The position numbers and the translations under genes are program-made. Positions 35,509 to 44,532 of a stretch of 64,000 nucleotides of DNA are shown in pieces. The notes under the pieces are model-generated. The model did no database searches. It worked only from the letters and a program-made list of their open reading frames with translations, and was not told where the DNA came from. This stretch comes from Faecalibacterium taiwanense. Lineage in GTDB: Bacteria; Bacillota; Clostridia; Oscillospirales; Ruminococcaceae. The stretch is from positions 372,001-436,000 of the forward strand of contig NZ_CP155552.1 of assembly GCF_036632915.2 (NCBI RefSeq), written 5' to 3'. Each line of letters starts with the position of its first letter. Position 1 is the stretch's first letter.

Positions 35509-36438
35509 ATGGCGTTTGGCGTTTTGGCGGGTCAGATCACGGTGATCTTTCTGGAGGTGCTGCTGGGCTATGTAGGTGCACGCAGCGGCATCATCAAGGA
35601 TCGTGACAGCAAGTTTTTGTCGGATTTTATCATGAAGCTTCTGCTGCCCTGTACCATGCTGGCTGGTGCAGCCGTGGATGGTGAGCCGGAGCTGCTCACT
35701 CAGGCAGGGGTGCTGTTCGTGCTGCTGCTGGCACTGTTTGTGGTGACCACCGGCCTGTGCCGGTTGAGCAGCTGGCTGCACCACGACACGCCGGGTAAGT
35801 ATGCGGTGCTGGTGGGCACGGCGGCTATGCCCAACTGCGGCTTCATCGGCCTGCCGCTGTGCAGCGCCCTGCTGGGCACCGCGCGCGGCACTGTGTTTGC
35901 GGGCATGGCCATGGCCTCTTATAATGTATGGTTCTTTACCTATGTGGTGTGCCTGTTCCGCCCTGGCGAGAAGATCCGGCTCAAGACCTTCATCACCCCC
36001 ACCAACATTGCCACGGTGGCTATGCTGGTGCTGCTGGCCACCGGCTGGCGGCTGCCCGCACCGGTGCAGCAGTTCTGCAGTGCGGTGGGCGGCTGCACCA
36101 CCCCGCTGGCGCTCATGATCGTAGGTGTGCTGCTGGCAGACAGCGACATCCGTGCGCTGCTGCACACCGGTTTCCTGTACCGGGTCACCCTGCTGCGCGG
36201 CATCCTGTTCCCGCTGCTGTTTATGCTGCTGCTGTGGCTGCTGCCGCTGGACAATGTGCTGCGCACCGGCCTGTCCATCATCGCCTGCTGCCCGGCCGGC
36301 AGCCTTGCCGCTGTGCTGGCCAAACAGACCGGCACCGAGGCGACCCTTGCCAGTCAGGCGGTGGCCCACTCCACCGTGTGTATGCTGGTCACGGTGCCTG
36401 CCATGCTGCTGCTAACGGGCGTTATGTTCCCGATGTGA
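35509..36438 (+). CDS. AEC-family transporter (auxin efflux carrier-like permease)
   Basis: 309 aa, about ten membrane helices in two five-helix halves. The conserved crossover PNCGFIGLPL in helix four and the SxxVAHSTV-type C-terminal half identify the AEC/PIN-like family, whose bacterial members move organic acids such as malate. Substrate cannot be told. ATG at 35509 follows AAGGAGG; a terminator follows. Confidence 0.87.
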   Translation: MAFGVLAGQITVIFLEVLLGYVGARSGIIKDRDSKFLSDFIMKLLLPCTMLAGAAVDGEPELLTQAGVLFVLLLALFVVTTGLCRLSSWLHHDTPGKYAVLVGTAAMPNCGFIGLPLCSALLGTARGTVFAGMAMASYNVWFFTYVVCLFRPGEKIRLKTFITPTNIATVAMLVLLATGWRLPAPVQQFCSAVGGCTTPLALMIVGVLLADSDIRALLHTGFLYRVTLLRGILFPLLFMLLLWLLPLDNVLRTGLSIIACCPAGSLAAVLAKQTGTEATLASQAVAHSTVCMLVTVPAMLLLTGVMFPM

Positions 36439-36445
36439 GAAGCTG

Positions 36446-36482
36446 TAAAAAAGCCCGCTGTCTTTGGACGGCGGGCTTTCTG
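36446..36482. terminator. Terminator between convergent genes
   Basis: AAAAAAGCCCGC and GCGGGCTTTC arms between the AEC gene and the TraX-like gene. Confidence 0.85.
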
Positions 36483-36485
36483 CTG

Positions 36486-37240
36486 TTATAGCATAAGGTT
36501 CGTGATACCTGCTAGAACCAGCAGGTGCACCGGGTAGAACCAGTAAAAGGCCTTTTTTGCAGCGGACTGCACGCGCCGCGCTGCCCGTTGTAGAACCAGA
36601 CCAGCACAAAGGCCAGCGGCGCGGTCAGCTCGAACAAAAACAGCAGCGCACCTGCAAGGCACTGCCGCTTGCGGTCTGCGCGGGTCAGGTACAGGGTGCA
36701 GATGATGAGCACGCCGATGGCGTGGTAGTCGGTGTTGGCAGCCAGCGCCAGCGCGGCGCAGCCGCCCGCCCACACAAGCCCCTGCCAGCCGGGCAGGCCG
36801 TTTTCCTTTTCAAAGCGCTTGAGCCCTGCCATAGCCAGCACGCCCAGCGCCAGCGTCCAGTAGACGTTCTGGTGCTGCGGGGCGAACGGTGTGCGGAAAA
36901 AGGCAAGGTCAAAAGGCACCTCGCTCAGAAGGCCGAACAGCAGAAGCCGCCGGACGTATTTTTTTACATCGTGGGTGTGCAGAAAGCCCTCCACGGCCAG
37001 AAAGCAGAAGATGGGAAAGGCCAGCCGCCCGATATACCGCAGCACACGGTCTGCCGCCAGCAGGGTGCTGACCGGGATGCCACCGCAGCTGGCAGCACCG
37101 GCGGCGAGGGCCGGCAGCAGGATACCGGCTTCGATGCAGGAAGCGCCGATGTGATCAATGAGCATGGTGATGCAGGCGATGTATTTGAGCGCTGTGCCGC
37201 TGAGTCCACAGCGGACAGGGGCTTTGGCAGTCTCGGTCAT
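36486..37240 (-). CDS. TraX-like membrane protein, frameshifted near the C-terminus
   Basis: About 250 aa integral membrane protein: LKYIACITMLIDHIGA, a RLAFPIFCFLAVEGFLHT segment and later LLSEVPFDLAFF identify the TraX/acyltransferase-3-related family (TraX acetylates pilin in F plasmids; chromosomal roles are unclear). The last helix FYWFYPVHLLVLAG is in a different frame from the rest; two bases lost from the alternating GC stretch at 36571-36582 would repair it to NGQRGARVQSAAKK. ATG at 37240 has AGGGA upstream. Confidence 0.8.
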
Positions 37241-37367
37241 AAGGAATCCCTCACTTGATAAAAAATCTACTTTTTGTGCTTTTTTAATGATACGGCGCAG
37301 GCTGGCAGGCTCCTGCGTCATCTTTGACAAAATACGCCGGAAAGGCGCATAAATCGGGCAAAAATGC

Positions 37368-37396
37368 TTGACAGAAAAGGCGCGGGATAGTACAAT
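37368..37396 (+). promoter_or_regulatory. Promoter of the LysR-type regulator
   Basis: TTGACA (37368-37373), 17-base spacer, TACAAT (37391-37396), about 97 bases before the start codon. The long leader contains ATTGAACTATCTCAAAT, a possible operator. Confidence 0.75.
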
Positions 37397-37492
37397 CAAG
37401 AAGATAATTGAACTATCTCAAATGAAAGATGAAAAAGATTCACAGAGAATCGGGCGTCTCCGAACCAGTAAAAACGGAAGGAGGCTTTGGGC

Positions 37493-38374
37493 ATGACGCT
37501 TTTTTCCTACGAGATTTTTGATGCCGTGGCCCGGCAGGGCAGCTTCAACAAGGCGGCACAGCAGCTGCACCTGACCCCATCGGCTATCAGTCACGCCATT
37601 GCCGTAATGGAGGAGGAGCTGGGCTTTGCCCTGTTCAACCGCGGCAAGAACGGCGTATCCATGACCAGCTACGGCGCATCCCTGTATCCCTCTATTCGCG
37701 ATGTGCTCAACAGCGACGAGGCCCTCAAGCAGAGCATCGCCCGCCTGAACGGCCTGGAAAAGGGCAAGGTGAAGCTGGGCGTATTCAACTCGGTGTGTGC
37801 TTCGCTGCTGCCGGGCCTGCTCAAAAGCTTTATGACCCACTACCCGCAGATCGAGATCGAGGTGTATCAGGGCACCTACGACGATGTGAAGGAATGGCTG
37901 CGAACCGGTCAGGTGGATATCGCGTTCCTTTCCTCCACCTGCCGTGAAGAGTTCAACCTCACCGAGCTGTTCCGCGAGCCGCTGCTGTGCATTGTGCCGC
38001 AGGACTGGCCCGAACCGGAAAACGGCGTGATGACTCCCGCCCTGATGAACGGCCAAAGCTTCGTTGTACAGTGCGATGCCACCGATGCTGAGATGCGTCA
38101 GTTCCTGAAAAAATATAAGATCGGCACCGAGCGCCGCTGCCATGTCATCGACGACCAGTCCAACATCGCCATGGTGGAAGCAGGTCTGGGCATTTCCATC
38201 ATGCCGCAGATGCTGCTGCGCGACTGCAAGGCTGCGATCAAGATCTATCCCATCGAGCCAGAGGAAGACCGTGTGGTGGGCCTGGCTGTGCAGCGCCCCG
38301 CCGCAATGGCCCCGGCAGTGGAACAGATGTTCCACCACATCGTAGACTACTGCAGGCAGATCGAGCTGAGGTGA
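37493..38374 (+). CDS. LysR-family transcriptional regulator
   Basis: 293 aa. N-terminal winged helix-turn-helix (residues 2-60, GSFNKAAQQLHLTPSAISHAIAVMEEELG) followed by a periplasmic-binding-protein-like effector domain (KGKVKLGVFNSV..., FLSSTC...). ATG at 37493 is chosen, with AAGGAGG at ideal distance; the TTG at 37487 is too close. Effector unknown; LysR genes often regulate a neighbour, here the lipase-like gene downstream or the divergent TraX-like gene. Confidence 0.9.
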   Translation: MTLFSYEIFDAVARQGSFNKAAQQLHLTPSAISHAIAVMEEELGFALFNRGKNGVSMTSYGASLYPSIRDVLNSDEALKQSIARLNGLEKGKVKLGVFNSVCASLLPGLLKSFMTHYPQIEIEVYQGTYDDVKEWLRTGQVDIAFLSSTCREEFNLTELFREPLLCIVPQDWPEPENGVMTPALMNGQSFVVQCDATDAEMRQFLKKYKIGTERRCHVIDDQSNIAMVEAGLGISIMPQMLLRDCKAAIKIYPIEPEEDRVVGLAVQRPAAMAPAVEQMFHHIVDYCRQIELR

Positions 38375-38400
38375 GCCGGACTCCTTTATACTATACCATA

Positions 38401-38437
38401 AAACAGTCTGTGTGTGGAGCATGGACTGTTTTTTTAT
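38401..38437 (+). terminator. Terminator after lysR-type gene
   Basis: AAACAGTC and GGACTGTTTTTTTATT around a 14-base loop. Confidence 0.75.
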
Positions 38438-38450
38438 TAAAAGAGAGCAA

Positions 38451-38479
38451 TTGTATCAGCGTGCAAAATCCGCTATACT
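38451..38479 (+). promoter_or_regulatory. Promoter of the lipase-like gene
   Basis: TTGTAT (38451-38456), 17-base spacer, TATACT (38474-38479), 48 bases before the start. Confidence 0.7.
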
Positions 38480-38527
38480 TAGAAAAACAGGCTGGTTTTA
38501 TGCAGAAGCCTTGATTGGAGCAGAAAG

Positions 38528-40108
38528 ATGAAGACCATAAAACGACGTGCCTTTTGCAAGGCGGCAGCAGCTGCCGTGGCAGGCGTGCTGGCCCCGCACG
38601 CGGCGGCAGAGGCTTTGCTGCCGCAGGCCGCACAGGCTGTGGTGGGCAGTGCGGTGCCGGAGGATTACTACTCCTTCGCTTTCCGCAGCGACCACAGCGA
38701 AACAGATCTCTCCCACGATTTTTATTATACAGATGCCTTTTTTGAGAATACGGCGCTGCAGTACAGTCACAAGCTGGCACTGGCAACGCTGGGCCTTGTG
38801 GCGGCAAGCGGCAACACCTACCAGAGCGATGCGCTTTACTGGGTGGAGGGTGAAGCGGGCCGTGAGAACAGCATTGCGGATGCCTACCAGAAGCTTGGCT
38901 TTGCCAATGCGGTCTATGCGGGCTACCAGTGCAGCCTGAACACCCCGGTGGATACCGCGGGCTGTGCTTTTGCGCAGAAAACACTGGTACAGGATGGCCA
39001 GCGCACCACCATTATTGCAGCCATGCTGCGCGGTGTCGGCTATGGCGCCGAGTGGGCCAGCAACCTGCATGTGGGCGAAGGCGGCGGGCACTATGGCTTT
39101 GTGACAGCAGCAGAGCATTTTTTTGAGGATCTGCAGGACTACCTGAAAAAAGCCGAGGCTGCAGCGGGAACGCTGGGCACCATCAAGCTCTGGCTGGGCG
39201 GCTACAGCCGCGGCGCGGCTGTGGCAAACCTGACGGCGGCGCGCATCCGGCAGCAGCTGCCGCAGATCGCGCAGGAAAATACCTTTGTTTACACCTTTGC
39301 CGCACCGGCGGCACTGACGGCAGCAGACCGCCCGGATCTGCAGGCGGACTACGACAACGACCACACGGCAGACGGAGGACTGAAAACGGATTGGGATGTA
39401 AGCAATATCTTCAACATCATTTCCAGCGGCGACATCGTGGCCCGCGTGATGCCGGAAGAGTGGGGCTACCACCGCAACGGAAACGACCGCTTTCTGCCCT
39501 CCACGGCGTACCAGAACGAGCTGGATGATCTGAGCATCATCGAGAGCCGGATGGGCGGCGTGCCGCTGCGGTTCGACCAGCTGGCCACAAAGGAAGATGT
39601 GGATTCGGTGATCGTGGCGGCTCTGGCGTTCTGCAAAAGCGCCGCAAATTACCACGAAAAATATGAAGCTGCCTTTATGGATATGCTGCAGTGTGCTTTT
39701 ACCCTCTCGGAGAAAGAGGCAGCCGAGGGCGTGATCCTGGACGATGAAGCTGTGATGGAACGGCTGCGCAGCATGGAGAACATCCGTAAAATGTCGTGGA
39801 CGAAGGTGCTGCGCTGCGTGATGACGGCTTCGGCCATGAGCCGACCCATTCTGGAGCAGGTGGGGGCCATCGTGCCGCTGCGGGCGCAGCAGGTGGTGGT
39901 GCCGGTGCTGGCGGTGGGTCTGTGCTACGAGGTGGAGAGCGATGTGCTGCGGATGCTGGTGTACTACATCCTCAGCCTGATGAGCGTGAACAGCCCGGCA
40001 GACAGCGTTCTGCGTGCGGCATTCTGCCACTACCCGGAAAACTACATCACCCTGATGGAATATTACGACCCCGCCGAGCACGGCATGGAAGCCTATACCC
40101 GAAAATAA
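38528..40108 (+). CDS. Secreted lipase-like alpha/beta hydrolase
   Basis: 526 aa. A twin-arginine-like N-terminus (MKTIKRRAFCKAAAAAVAGV) with an Ala-rich hydrophobic core suggests export. The nucleophile elbow LGGYSRGAAVANL (GxSxG) near residue 225 and the following strand FVYTFAAPAALT match class 3 lipase-like proteins; a later SSGDIVARVMP segment and a His (WGYHRNG) could complete the triad. Substrate unknown. ATG at 38528 has weak AGAAAG spacing; it has its own promoter. Confidence 0.75.
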   Translation: MKTIKRRAFCKAAAAAVAGVLAPHAAAEALLPQAAQAVVGSAVPEDYYSFAFRSDHSETDLSHDFYYTDAFFENTALQYSHKLALATLGLVAASGNTYQSDALYWVEGEAGRENSIADAYQKLGFANAVYAGYQCSLNTPVDTAGCAFAQKTLVQDGQRTTIIAAMLRGVGYGAEWASNLHVGEGGGHYGFVTAAEHFFEDLQDYLKKAEAAAGTLGTIKLWLGGYSRGAAVANLTAARIRQQLPQIAQENTFVYTFAAPAALTAADRPDLQADYDNDHTADGGLKTDWDVSNIFNIISSGDIVARVMPEEWGYHRNGNDRFLPSTAYQNELDDLSIIESRMGGVPLRFDQLATKEDVDSVIVAALAFCKSAANYHEKYEAAFMDMLQCAFTLSEKEAAEGVILDDEAVMERLRSMENIRKMSWTKVLRCVMTASAMSRPILEQVGAIVPLRAQQVVVPVLAVGLCYEVESDVLRMLVYYILSLMSVNSPADSVLRAAFCHYPENYITLMEYYDPAEHGMEAYTRK

Positions 40109-40127
40109 AATCTCCGGAAATAAAAAA

Positions 40128-40282
40128 GAGGGGCTGTTGCAAAATAAAAATGCGATAGCAGCTTGCACAAAGGAATAGCGCAAAATCAAAAACCCGGAAC
40201 CCTTTCTGAGCCATTTTGGCCCCGAAAAGATTCCGGGTTTTGTGCATGATTTTTCAGAGAGCTATTTTGCAACAGCCTCTTT
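40128..40282. mobile_element. MITE-like element
   Basis: About 150 bases bounded by the inverted repeat GGCTGTTGCAAAATA (40132-40146 and complement at 40263-40277). Inside is a second stem with arms AAACCCGGAA and TTCCGGGTTT. It has no coding capacity. The GGCTGTTGCAAAAT terminus is typical of several IS families, so it is probably mobilised in trans. It marks the left edge of the accessory island. Confidence 0.65.
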
Positions 40283-40303
40283 CATCGCTGCGCAAACGCG
40301 AAG

Positions 40304-40495
40304 TTATTGATCTTCTGAATCCAATCCAAGTTCTTTCAGCTCTTTTTCGTTTTGGATATCTTCATCGGTTTTCTTTCCGGTGATAGCACTATATGCTTCT
40401 TTGATGCCATTTTTAACGGCCCATTTGATAACGAAATACAGCGCAATCAAAATAATAATTGCGGTTCCTCCGCTTATGCCTAATTCATTCCACAT
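40304..40495 (-). CDS. Small single-pass membrane protein
   Basis: 63 aa: an N-terminal hydrophobic helix (GTAIIILIALYFVIKWAV, residues 10-27) and a charged tail (KKTDEDIQNEKELKELG). GGAGG lies upstream of ATG at 40495. It may belong to a small DUF family of gut Firmicutes (DUF6019 from memory, unverified). Function unknown. Confidence 0.6.
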   Translation of the reverse strand: MWNELGISGGTAIIILIALYFVIKWAVKNGIKEAYSAITGKKTDEDIQNEKELKELGLDSEDQ

Positions 40496-40559
40496 GATTC
40501 AATCCTCCAAATGCAGATTTGTTGAACTGAGCCGAGTATACCATACTCTATTAAGAATA

Positions 40560-41005
40560 GCAAAAGGCAGTATACCACTACCATAGTGATACCCTGCCTT
40601 TGCTCGTTCCGGCTCTCGCCCTGTACCGCCCACCACAAAACGGCAGTCATCCCGGTAGACATTCCTAGGCGTTGGGAACCTTGACGGAATCTGACGGCTG
40701 GCGCCTGTACGGGTTGCGTTTGCTGATTTTTCCGCAGCCCCTTGGCAGGGCTTTGAAAAATCAGAACGCTGTCCCAGCCTCGGCTCCCTGTTTCCGCCGC
40801 AGGCGGCGGTCGCCTCCGCTGCTGTTCGAGTCCTGTACCGCCCACCACGAAAAAAAGCCCCCAGACCGAATGGTCTGGCGGCATCTTTCTTGGTAGACAT
40901 TCCTAGCCGTTGGGAACCGCGCACTAACAAACACCCCACTGGGGTGTTTGTTGCCCCGCCTGCGGCGGTGCCGTGCTGTTCGAGTTCTGTACCGTCCGGC
41001 TCTGA
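40560..41005. repeat. Cluster of degenerate repeats carrying tRNA 3'-end-like segments
   Basis: This gap holds no credible gene. It contains three copies of a T-arm/acceptor-like segment on the plus strand: CCTGTACCGCCCACCA (40619-40634), GTTCGAGTCCTGTACCG plus CCCACCA (40824-40847), and GTTCGAGTTCTGTACCGTCC (40978-40997). The second matches the 3' end of the tRNA-Val at 57346 at 23 of 24 bases but in inverted orientation. A 27-base unit starting GGTAGACATTCCTAG occurs at 40654-40680 and 40892-40918. These look like successive integration scars. Confidence 0.55.
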
Positions 41006-42531
41006 CGTGGGTTAGTGGATGACGCAACAAAAAAGCCCCTGACCAAAGTCAGAGGCTCTTGTTTTGGTGGAGCATTCTCCACAGCACTCGAACCTAAAAC
41101 CTCTTCACGAGTGACCATTTTGGCATCGTCCGTGAAGTTGAAATTGAGTACGACCCGGTCATCAAAGACGTAGACCGAGTTGACAAAGGTATCAATGATC
41201 TGCCGCTGGTGTTCCGTGCTGCCCACGTCACCCTTGCGGAATTTCTCAAGCCAGAACCGAATCCATTCACGGGTCAGGACGGGCTTTTTCAGTTCTTCTT
41301 CCAGAATACTGGTGTTCAGAGCTTCCTTCTGGGCTTCCAGCTCGTCCAACCGCTGCTTGGTGGTCGGGGTCAGGATGCCCTGTTCAATGGCTTCCAGAAG
41401 GTTTGCCAACCGCTTCTCCGTATCCCGGAGCTGCTCTTTCAGGACAGGCAGCCGGGTGTTCTCCTGCTGCTGGGCTTCCATAATCAAATCTATCAGCCGT
41501 TCGATGATTTCATCGCTGAAAATCACCTTGATGGCAGTCTCCACCACGAACCGTTCCAACGGCTCTTTGCGGATGGCTTTCAGATCGCAGTGCGCCTTGC
41601 CGTGGCGTTTGGCTTTGCCACACTTGTAGTAATAGTAGGTGTTTCCCATGTGGCTTGTGCCGCTTTCGCCGCCCATGAGCGTACCGCACTTGCCGCAGAA
41701 CAGCTTGGTGGTCAGCAGATAGCTCACATCCTCTTTTGCGGGCCGACCATGGGCAATCCTGTTCTGCTCAAAACGCTGCTGCACCCGGTCAAACAGGTCC
41801 TGGTCAACAATGGCCGGAATGCCGCCCGGCGTCACAATGTCCTTGTAGCGGTATTCGCCGATGTAGCGGCGGTTGCGGAAGATCTGGAAGAAGCTGTTCT
41901 TCACGAACGGCTTCCCGGTACGGGTACGCAGGCCGCGCTCGTTCAGGGATGCGGCAATCTTCTCAGCCGGTTCGCCGTTGGCGTACCGGCTGAAGATCTC
42001 CTGCACAATAGGAGCCGTTTCCGGGTCGATATGGTACAGCCTGTCCTCTTTGCCGATGGTGAAACCCAGCGGCACCACACCACCGTTGTACTTGCACTGG
42101 AGGGCGTTTTCGCGCTCACCGCGCGCCACTTTCAGGGCGAGCTCGGCGGAATAGTATTCCGCCATGCCAATCAGCATACTCTCCACCATAATGCCTTCAG
42201 GCCCCTGCGAGATGGGTTCCATGGCAGACACCAGATGGACACCGTTCTTTTCCAGCTGGTACTTGTAGTTCACGGCATCGAACCGATTCCGGGCAAAGCG
42301 GTCCAGCTTCCAGACCAGAACTACGTCGAAGATTTTCTTTCCGCTGTCCTTGATCATCCGCTGAAAGTCTGGGCGGTCATCCGTTTTGGCAGAGTAGGCA
42401 CGGTCAATGTAGGTGCCGACCACGGTGATGCCGTTCTTCTCGGCGTAGTCCTTGCAGTCGCGCAGCTGTCCCTCAATGGACGCTTCACGCTGGCTGTCGG
42501 ATGAATAGCGGGCGTAGATTACAGCGGTCAT
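40924..42531 (-). CDS. Large serine recombinase (resolvase/invertase superfamily)
   Basis: 535 aa site-specific recombinase. N-terminal catalytic domain with nucleophile Ser in YARYSSDSQREASIEGQ, the DRAYSAKTDDRPDFQ loop and KLDRFARNR; then the recombinase domain (RYIGEYRYK region), a zinc ribbon (CGKC...CGKAKRHGKAHC) and a coiled coil (MEAQQQENTRLPVLKEQLR...). ATG at 42531 with AGAGG eight bases upstream is chosen over a GTG at 42540. The last about 45 residues read through a terminator-like hairpin and tRNA-like repeats, so the original stop was probably earlier. It is likely responsible for moving part of the island. Confidence 0.88.
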   Translation of the reverse strand: MTAVIYARYSSDSQREASIEGQLRDCKDYAEKNGITVVGTYIDRAYSAKTDDRPDFQRMIKDSGKKIFDVVLVWKLDRFARNRFDAVNYKYQLEKNGVHLVSAMEPISQGPEGIMVESMLIGMAEYYSAELALKVARGERENALQCKYNGGVVPLGFTIGKEDRLYHIDPETAPIVQEIFSRYANGEPAEKIAASLNERGLRTRTGKPFVKNSFFQIFRNRRYIGEYRYKDIVTPGGIPAIVDQDLFDRVQQRFEQNRIAHGRPAKEDVSYLLTTKLFCGKCGTLMGGESGTSHMGNTYYYYKCGKAKRHGKAHCDLKAIRKEPLERFVVETAIKVIFSDEIIERLIDLIMEAQQQENTRLPVLKEQLRDTEKRLANLLEAIEQGILTPTTKQRLDELEAQKEALNTSILEEELKKPVLTREWIRFWLEKFRKGDVGSTEHQRQIIDTFVNSVYVFDDRVVLNFNFTDDAKMVTREEVLGSSAVENAPPKQEPLTLVRGFFVASSTNPRQSRTVQNSNSTAPPQAGQQTPQWGVC

Positions 42532-42599
42532 GACGGACACCTCTCATTCTACATCATTGAACGGTGGAGCGTTCTTTCAAAGCACTGTTTCGTATAATG

Positions 42600-42628
42600 T
42601 ATATACCATGTTTTGATGGAGAAATCAA
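42600..42628 (-). promoter_or_regulatory. Promoter of the serine recombinase
   Basis: Minus-strand TTGATT, 17-base spacer, TATATA, about 70 bases before the recombinase start. Confidence 0.6.
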
Positions 42629-42729
42629 GACTTTTTATTATCTTCAGTTTTTCTTTTTGAACAATTGACCCAACAGCCACCCCTCTCGTTGAAATGAGGT
42701 GACTGTTGGGCCGACTTGCTCGGATTCCT

Positions 42730-43467
42730 TTATTCTTCGTTTAGCTGGACGATGGTATTATAAAAGATTTTGTTTGGAATAACGACTTGAAGAACACCCT
42801 TTTTCAAAAGTGCTTCTATGCGTTTCATGACATACCAGTCACTTACCGGAGCAGAAATCGCTTTTAATACGTCTGCGGTAAGTTCACCAACCGAAATAGG
42901 AATTCTCGATACTAAACTAATAATTCTCTGGTCGAAATAATCTATGTTAACGCTTTTAACATCGTTCGCATGCCAAATACGCATGGAGGTGTTTTCGTTT
43001 AATAGCTTTCCCCATCTTTTGGCATACTCAGTAATAGTTTCTTCCGTCAAATACTTTTGTGAGATCTTATCGGTTTTCCCTTCCATAAATTCTTTCAGAC
43101 CTTCTCTGGATGCAAGCAAAATTCTATTTGTACCATACTTTGCTGCATAGTAACAAATATAATAAATGCCGCACCAACAATCGGCAGAACTCCTGACCCA
43201 AACACGCAGTGGCTTATGATTTATCATATCACATTGAACCGCATTCGCTGTACCATGATATTTCGACCACAGTTGTCTAGCTTCAATTTGGCTGTCAGGA
43301 TAATATTCTGAAAGGCAATTCACGAATTGTTTGCAACGATATTCTGAATCGCAAGCATATTGAAGTTCTCCCATTGATAACATAAACGGAAACAACTTTA
43401 CACTTTCGACGATGCCTAAAGCTGCTAACATATTGACATCACTGGGTTCAAAAACAATTTCATCCAT
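42730..43467 (-). CDS. Possible DUF1835/DUF3658-type protein
   Basis: 245 aa, cytosolic, AT-rich gene. The middle (LRVWVRSSADCWCGIYYICYYA) and the later segment (KRWGKLLNENTSMRIWHAND, then YFDQRIISLV and a C-terminal winged-helix-like region) resemble the DUF1835 plus DUF3658 arrangement; this is from memory and moderate. Function unknown. It is the last gene of the minus-strand cassette that begins with agrB. Its composition differs sharply from the chromosomal genes, consistent with transfer. Confidence 0.45.
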   Translation of the reverse strand: MDEIVFEPSDVNMLAALGIVESVKLFPFMLSMGELQYACDSEYRCKQFVNCLSEYYPDSQIEARQLWSKYHGTANAVQCDMINHKPLRVWVRSSADCWCGIYYICYYAAKYGTNRILLASREGLKEFMEGKTDKISQKYLTEETITEYAKRWGKLLNENTSMRIWHANDVKSVNIDYFDQRIISLVSRIPISVGELTADVLKAISAPVSDWYVMKRIEALLKKGVLQVVIPNKIFYNTIVQLNEE

Positions 43468-43479
43468 AGCTGGTCAAAA

Positions 43480-44046
43480 TCATAATTTCGGGATGGTAAC
43501 TTGTGTAGTTGCACTCCAATAGATTGGTTTGCTTGAGCCAACCACTCCAAAATAACACCCAACGCTGCAATCAAGATAAGTTCCAACATCATAGAAGTCA
43601 TATGTATAGGTTGTATTATATATACTTTGTTCTGGAACTAGTGCTGTCGTTGAAAATGGGCAGCTTCGTTCGATGTTATCGGAATAGCTCGTGTAGTAAT
43701 CCGTTCCTGAAACATTTTTTATTAAATCCGGGCCAATACCGACGGTAGTTCCACTCATATAAAAGCCCAATCCATTGGCCTTTGTATAAAGAACTCTCCA
43801 TGTTCCATCAATATACGATACAACTCTTGAGCCGTCTGTATTAGAAACAGGAATGCGCATTGGAACCTCGGCCAAAACATAAAATCCGAGATTCTCTTGT
43901 TCTTGCACAGAAAGATTGAGAAGTTCTTCTATCGAATAATCATCGATCTTTCTCTTATTTCCAGTTGCAAATGCTGGCTGAATGGTCAGGAGAAATAAAA
44001 CCGTGACCAATAGAATGGAAATCAGCCGTTTGATTTTGTTAGTCAT
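43480..44046 (-). CDS. Secreted protein of unknown function
   Basis: 188 aa with a clear signal peptide (residues 1-27, LISILLVTVLFLLTIQPAFA) and likely cleavage after AFA. The mature part has YSIEELLNLSVQEQENLGFYVLAEVPMR-like helical start, then a Tyr/Ser/Thr-rich beta region with two Cys (DCSVGC). No family recognised. AGGAGG precedes ATG at 44046. It lies 12 bases upstream of the DUF1835-like gene. Confidence 0.65.
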   Translation of the reverse strand: MTNKIKRLISILLVTVLFLLTIQPAFATGNKRKIDDYSIEELLNLSVQEQENLGFYVLAEVPMRIPVSNTDGSRVVSYIDGTWRVLYTKANGLGFYMSGTTVGIGPDLIKNVSGTDYYTSYSDNIERSCPFSTTALVPEQSIYNTTYTYDFYDVGTYLDCSVGCYFGVVGSSKPIYWSATTQVTIPKL

Positions 44047-44114
44047 AGTATACTGCCTCCTAATTTATTTTTTTCTTCACTCAATACACTAAAGCTCCAT
44101 TGGAATCACCTTCA

Positions 44115-44252
44115 TTAAATTTTCCCCTTCAGGTGTATACTCCTCGGCAAATAAATGTGAACCATACAAATGCTGAAACTACTAGAATACTGCTGGAATA
44201 GAAAATATTGTGACCTTACACTGCTTTGGGTGATTACTTTGCTTTCCTTCAT
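44115..44252 (-). CDS. Small coupled reading frame, possibly frameshifted
   Basis: ATG at 44252 overlaps the TGA of the upstream membrane-protein gene (ATGA), which suggests translational coupling. The 45-aa frame (MKESKVITQSSVRS...) is not convincing by itself, but the neighbouring frame encodes a hydrophobic stretch SSILVVSAFVWFTFI and the third frame EEYTPEGENLMKVIPMEL. The intact ancestor may have been a small single-pass membrane protein broken by two shifts. Confidence 0.3.
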   Translation of the reverse strand: MKESKVITQSSVRSQYFLFQQYSSSFSICMVHIYLPRSIHLKGKI

Positions 44253-44530
44253 TGAATAGCTAGAACAACAGCTACTATCAAGAACAAAGTTGAAAGCCCA
44301 AGCTGAACCCATGCAATTTTTTCGTTTTCGGCATTGTTACAGCCTTTGGAGGATACTGCCACTTGGATATAATGCACTGCTACGATTCCATATGAGAAAA
44401 ACAAAGAAGCCCAAGCATAAGGTACTGCGCTTTTATCTGTCAATCGGACAAGATTACTAGTCCATACTGAAATGCAGCCCCAAAGGGCAAAAGGAGCAAT
44501 AAGAAAAAAGTTGCTTTTGCCTTTTTTCAT
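44249..44530 (-). CDS. Three-helix membrane protein
   Basis: 93 aa with hydrophobic segments at about residues 8-24, 38-58 and 72-92, separated by short charged loops. No recognised family. It starts two bases after the preceding gene, and its size would suit an immunity or accessory protein for the secreted products nearby, which is inference from context only. Confidence 0.55.
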   Translation of the reverse strand: MKKGKSNFFLIAPFALWGCISVWTSNLVRLTDKSAVPYAWASLFFSYGIVAVHYIQVAVSSKGCNNAENEKIAWVQLGLSTLFLIVAVVLAIQ

Positions 44531-44532
44531 TC

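Noticed and set aside
40499..41030. Several Arg-rich frames across 40.5-41.0 kb
   Set aside because: They read through repeats and tRNA-like scars and resemble each other only because of the repeats.
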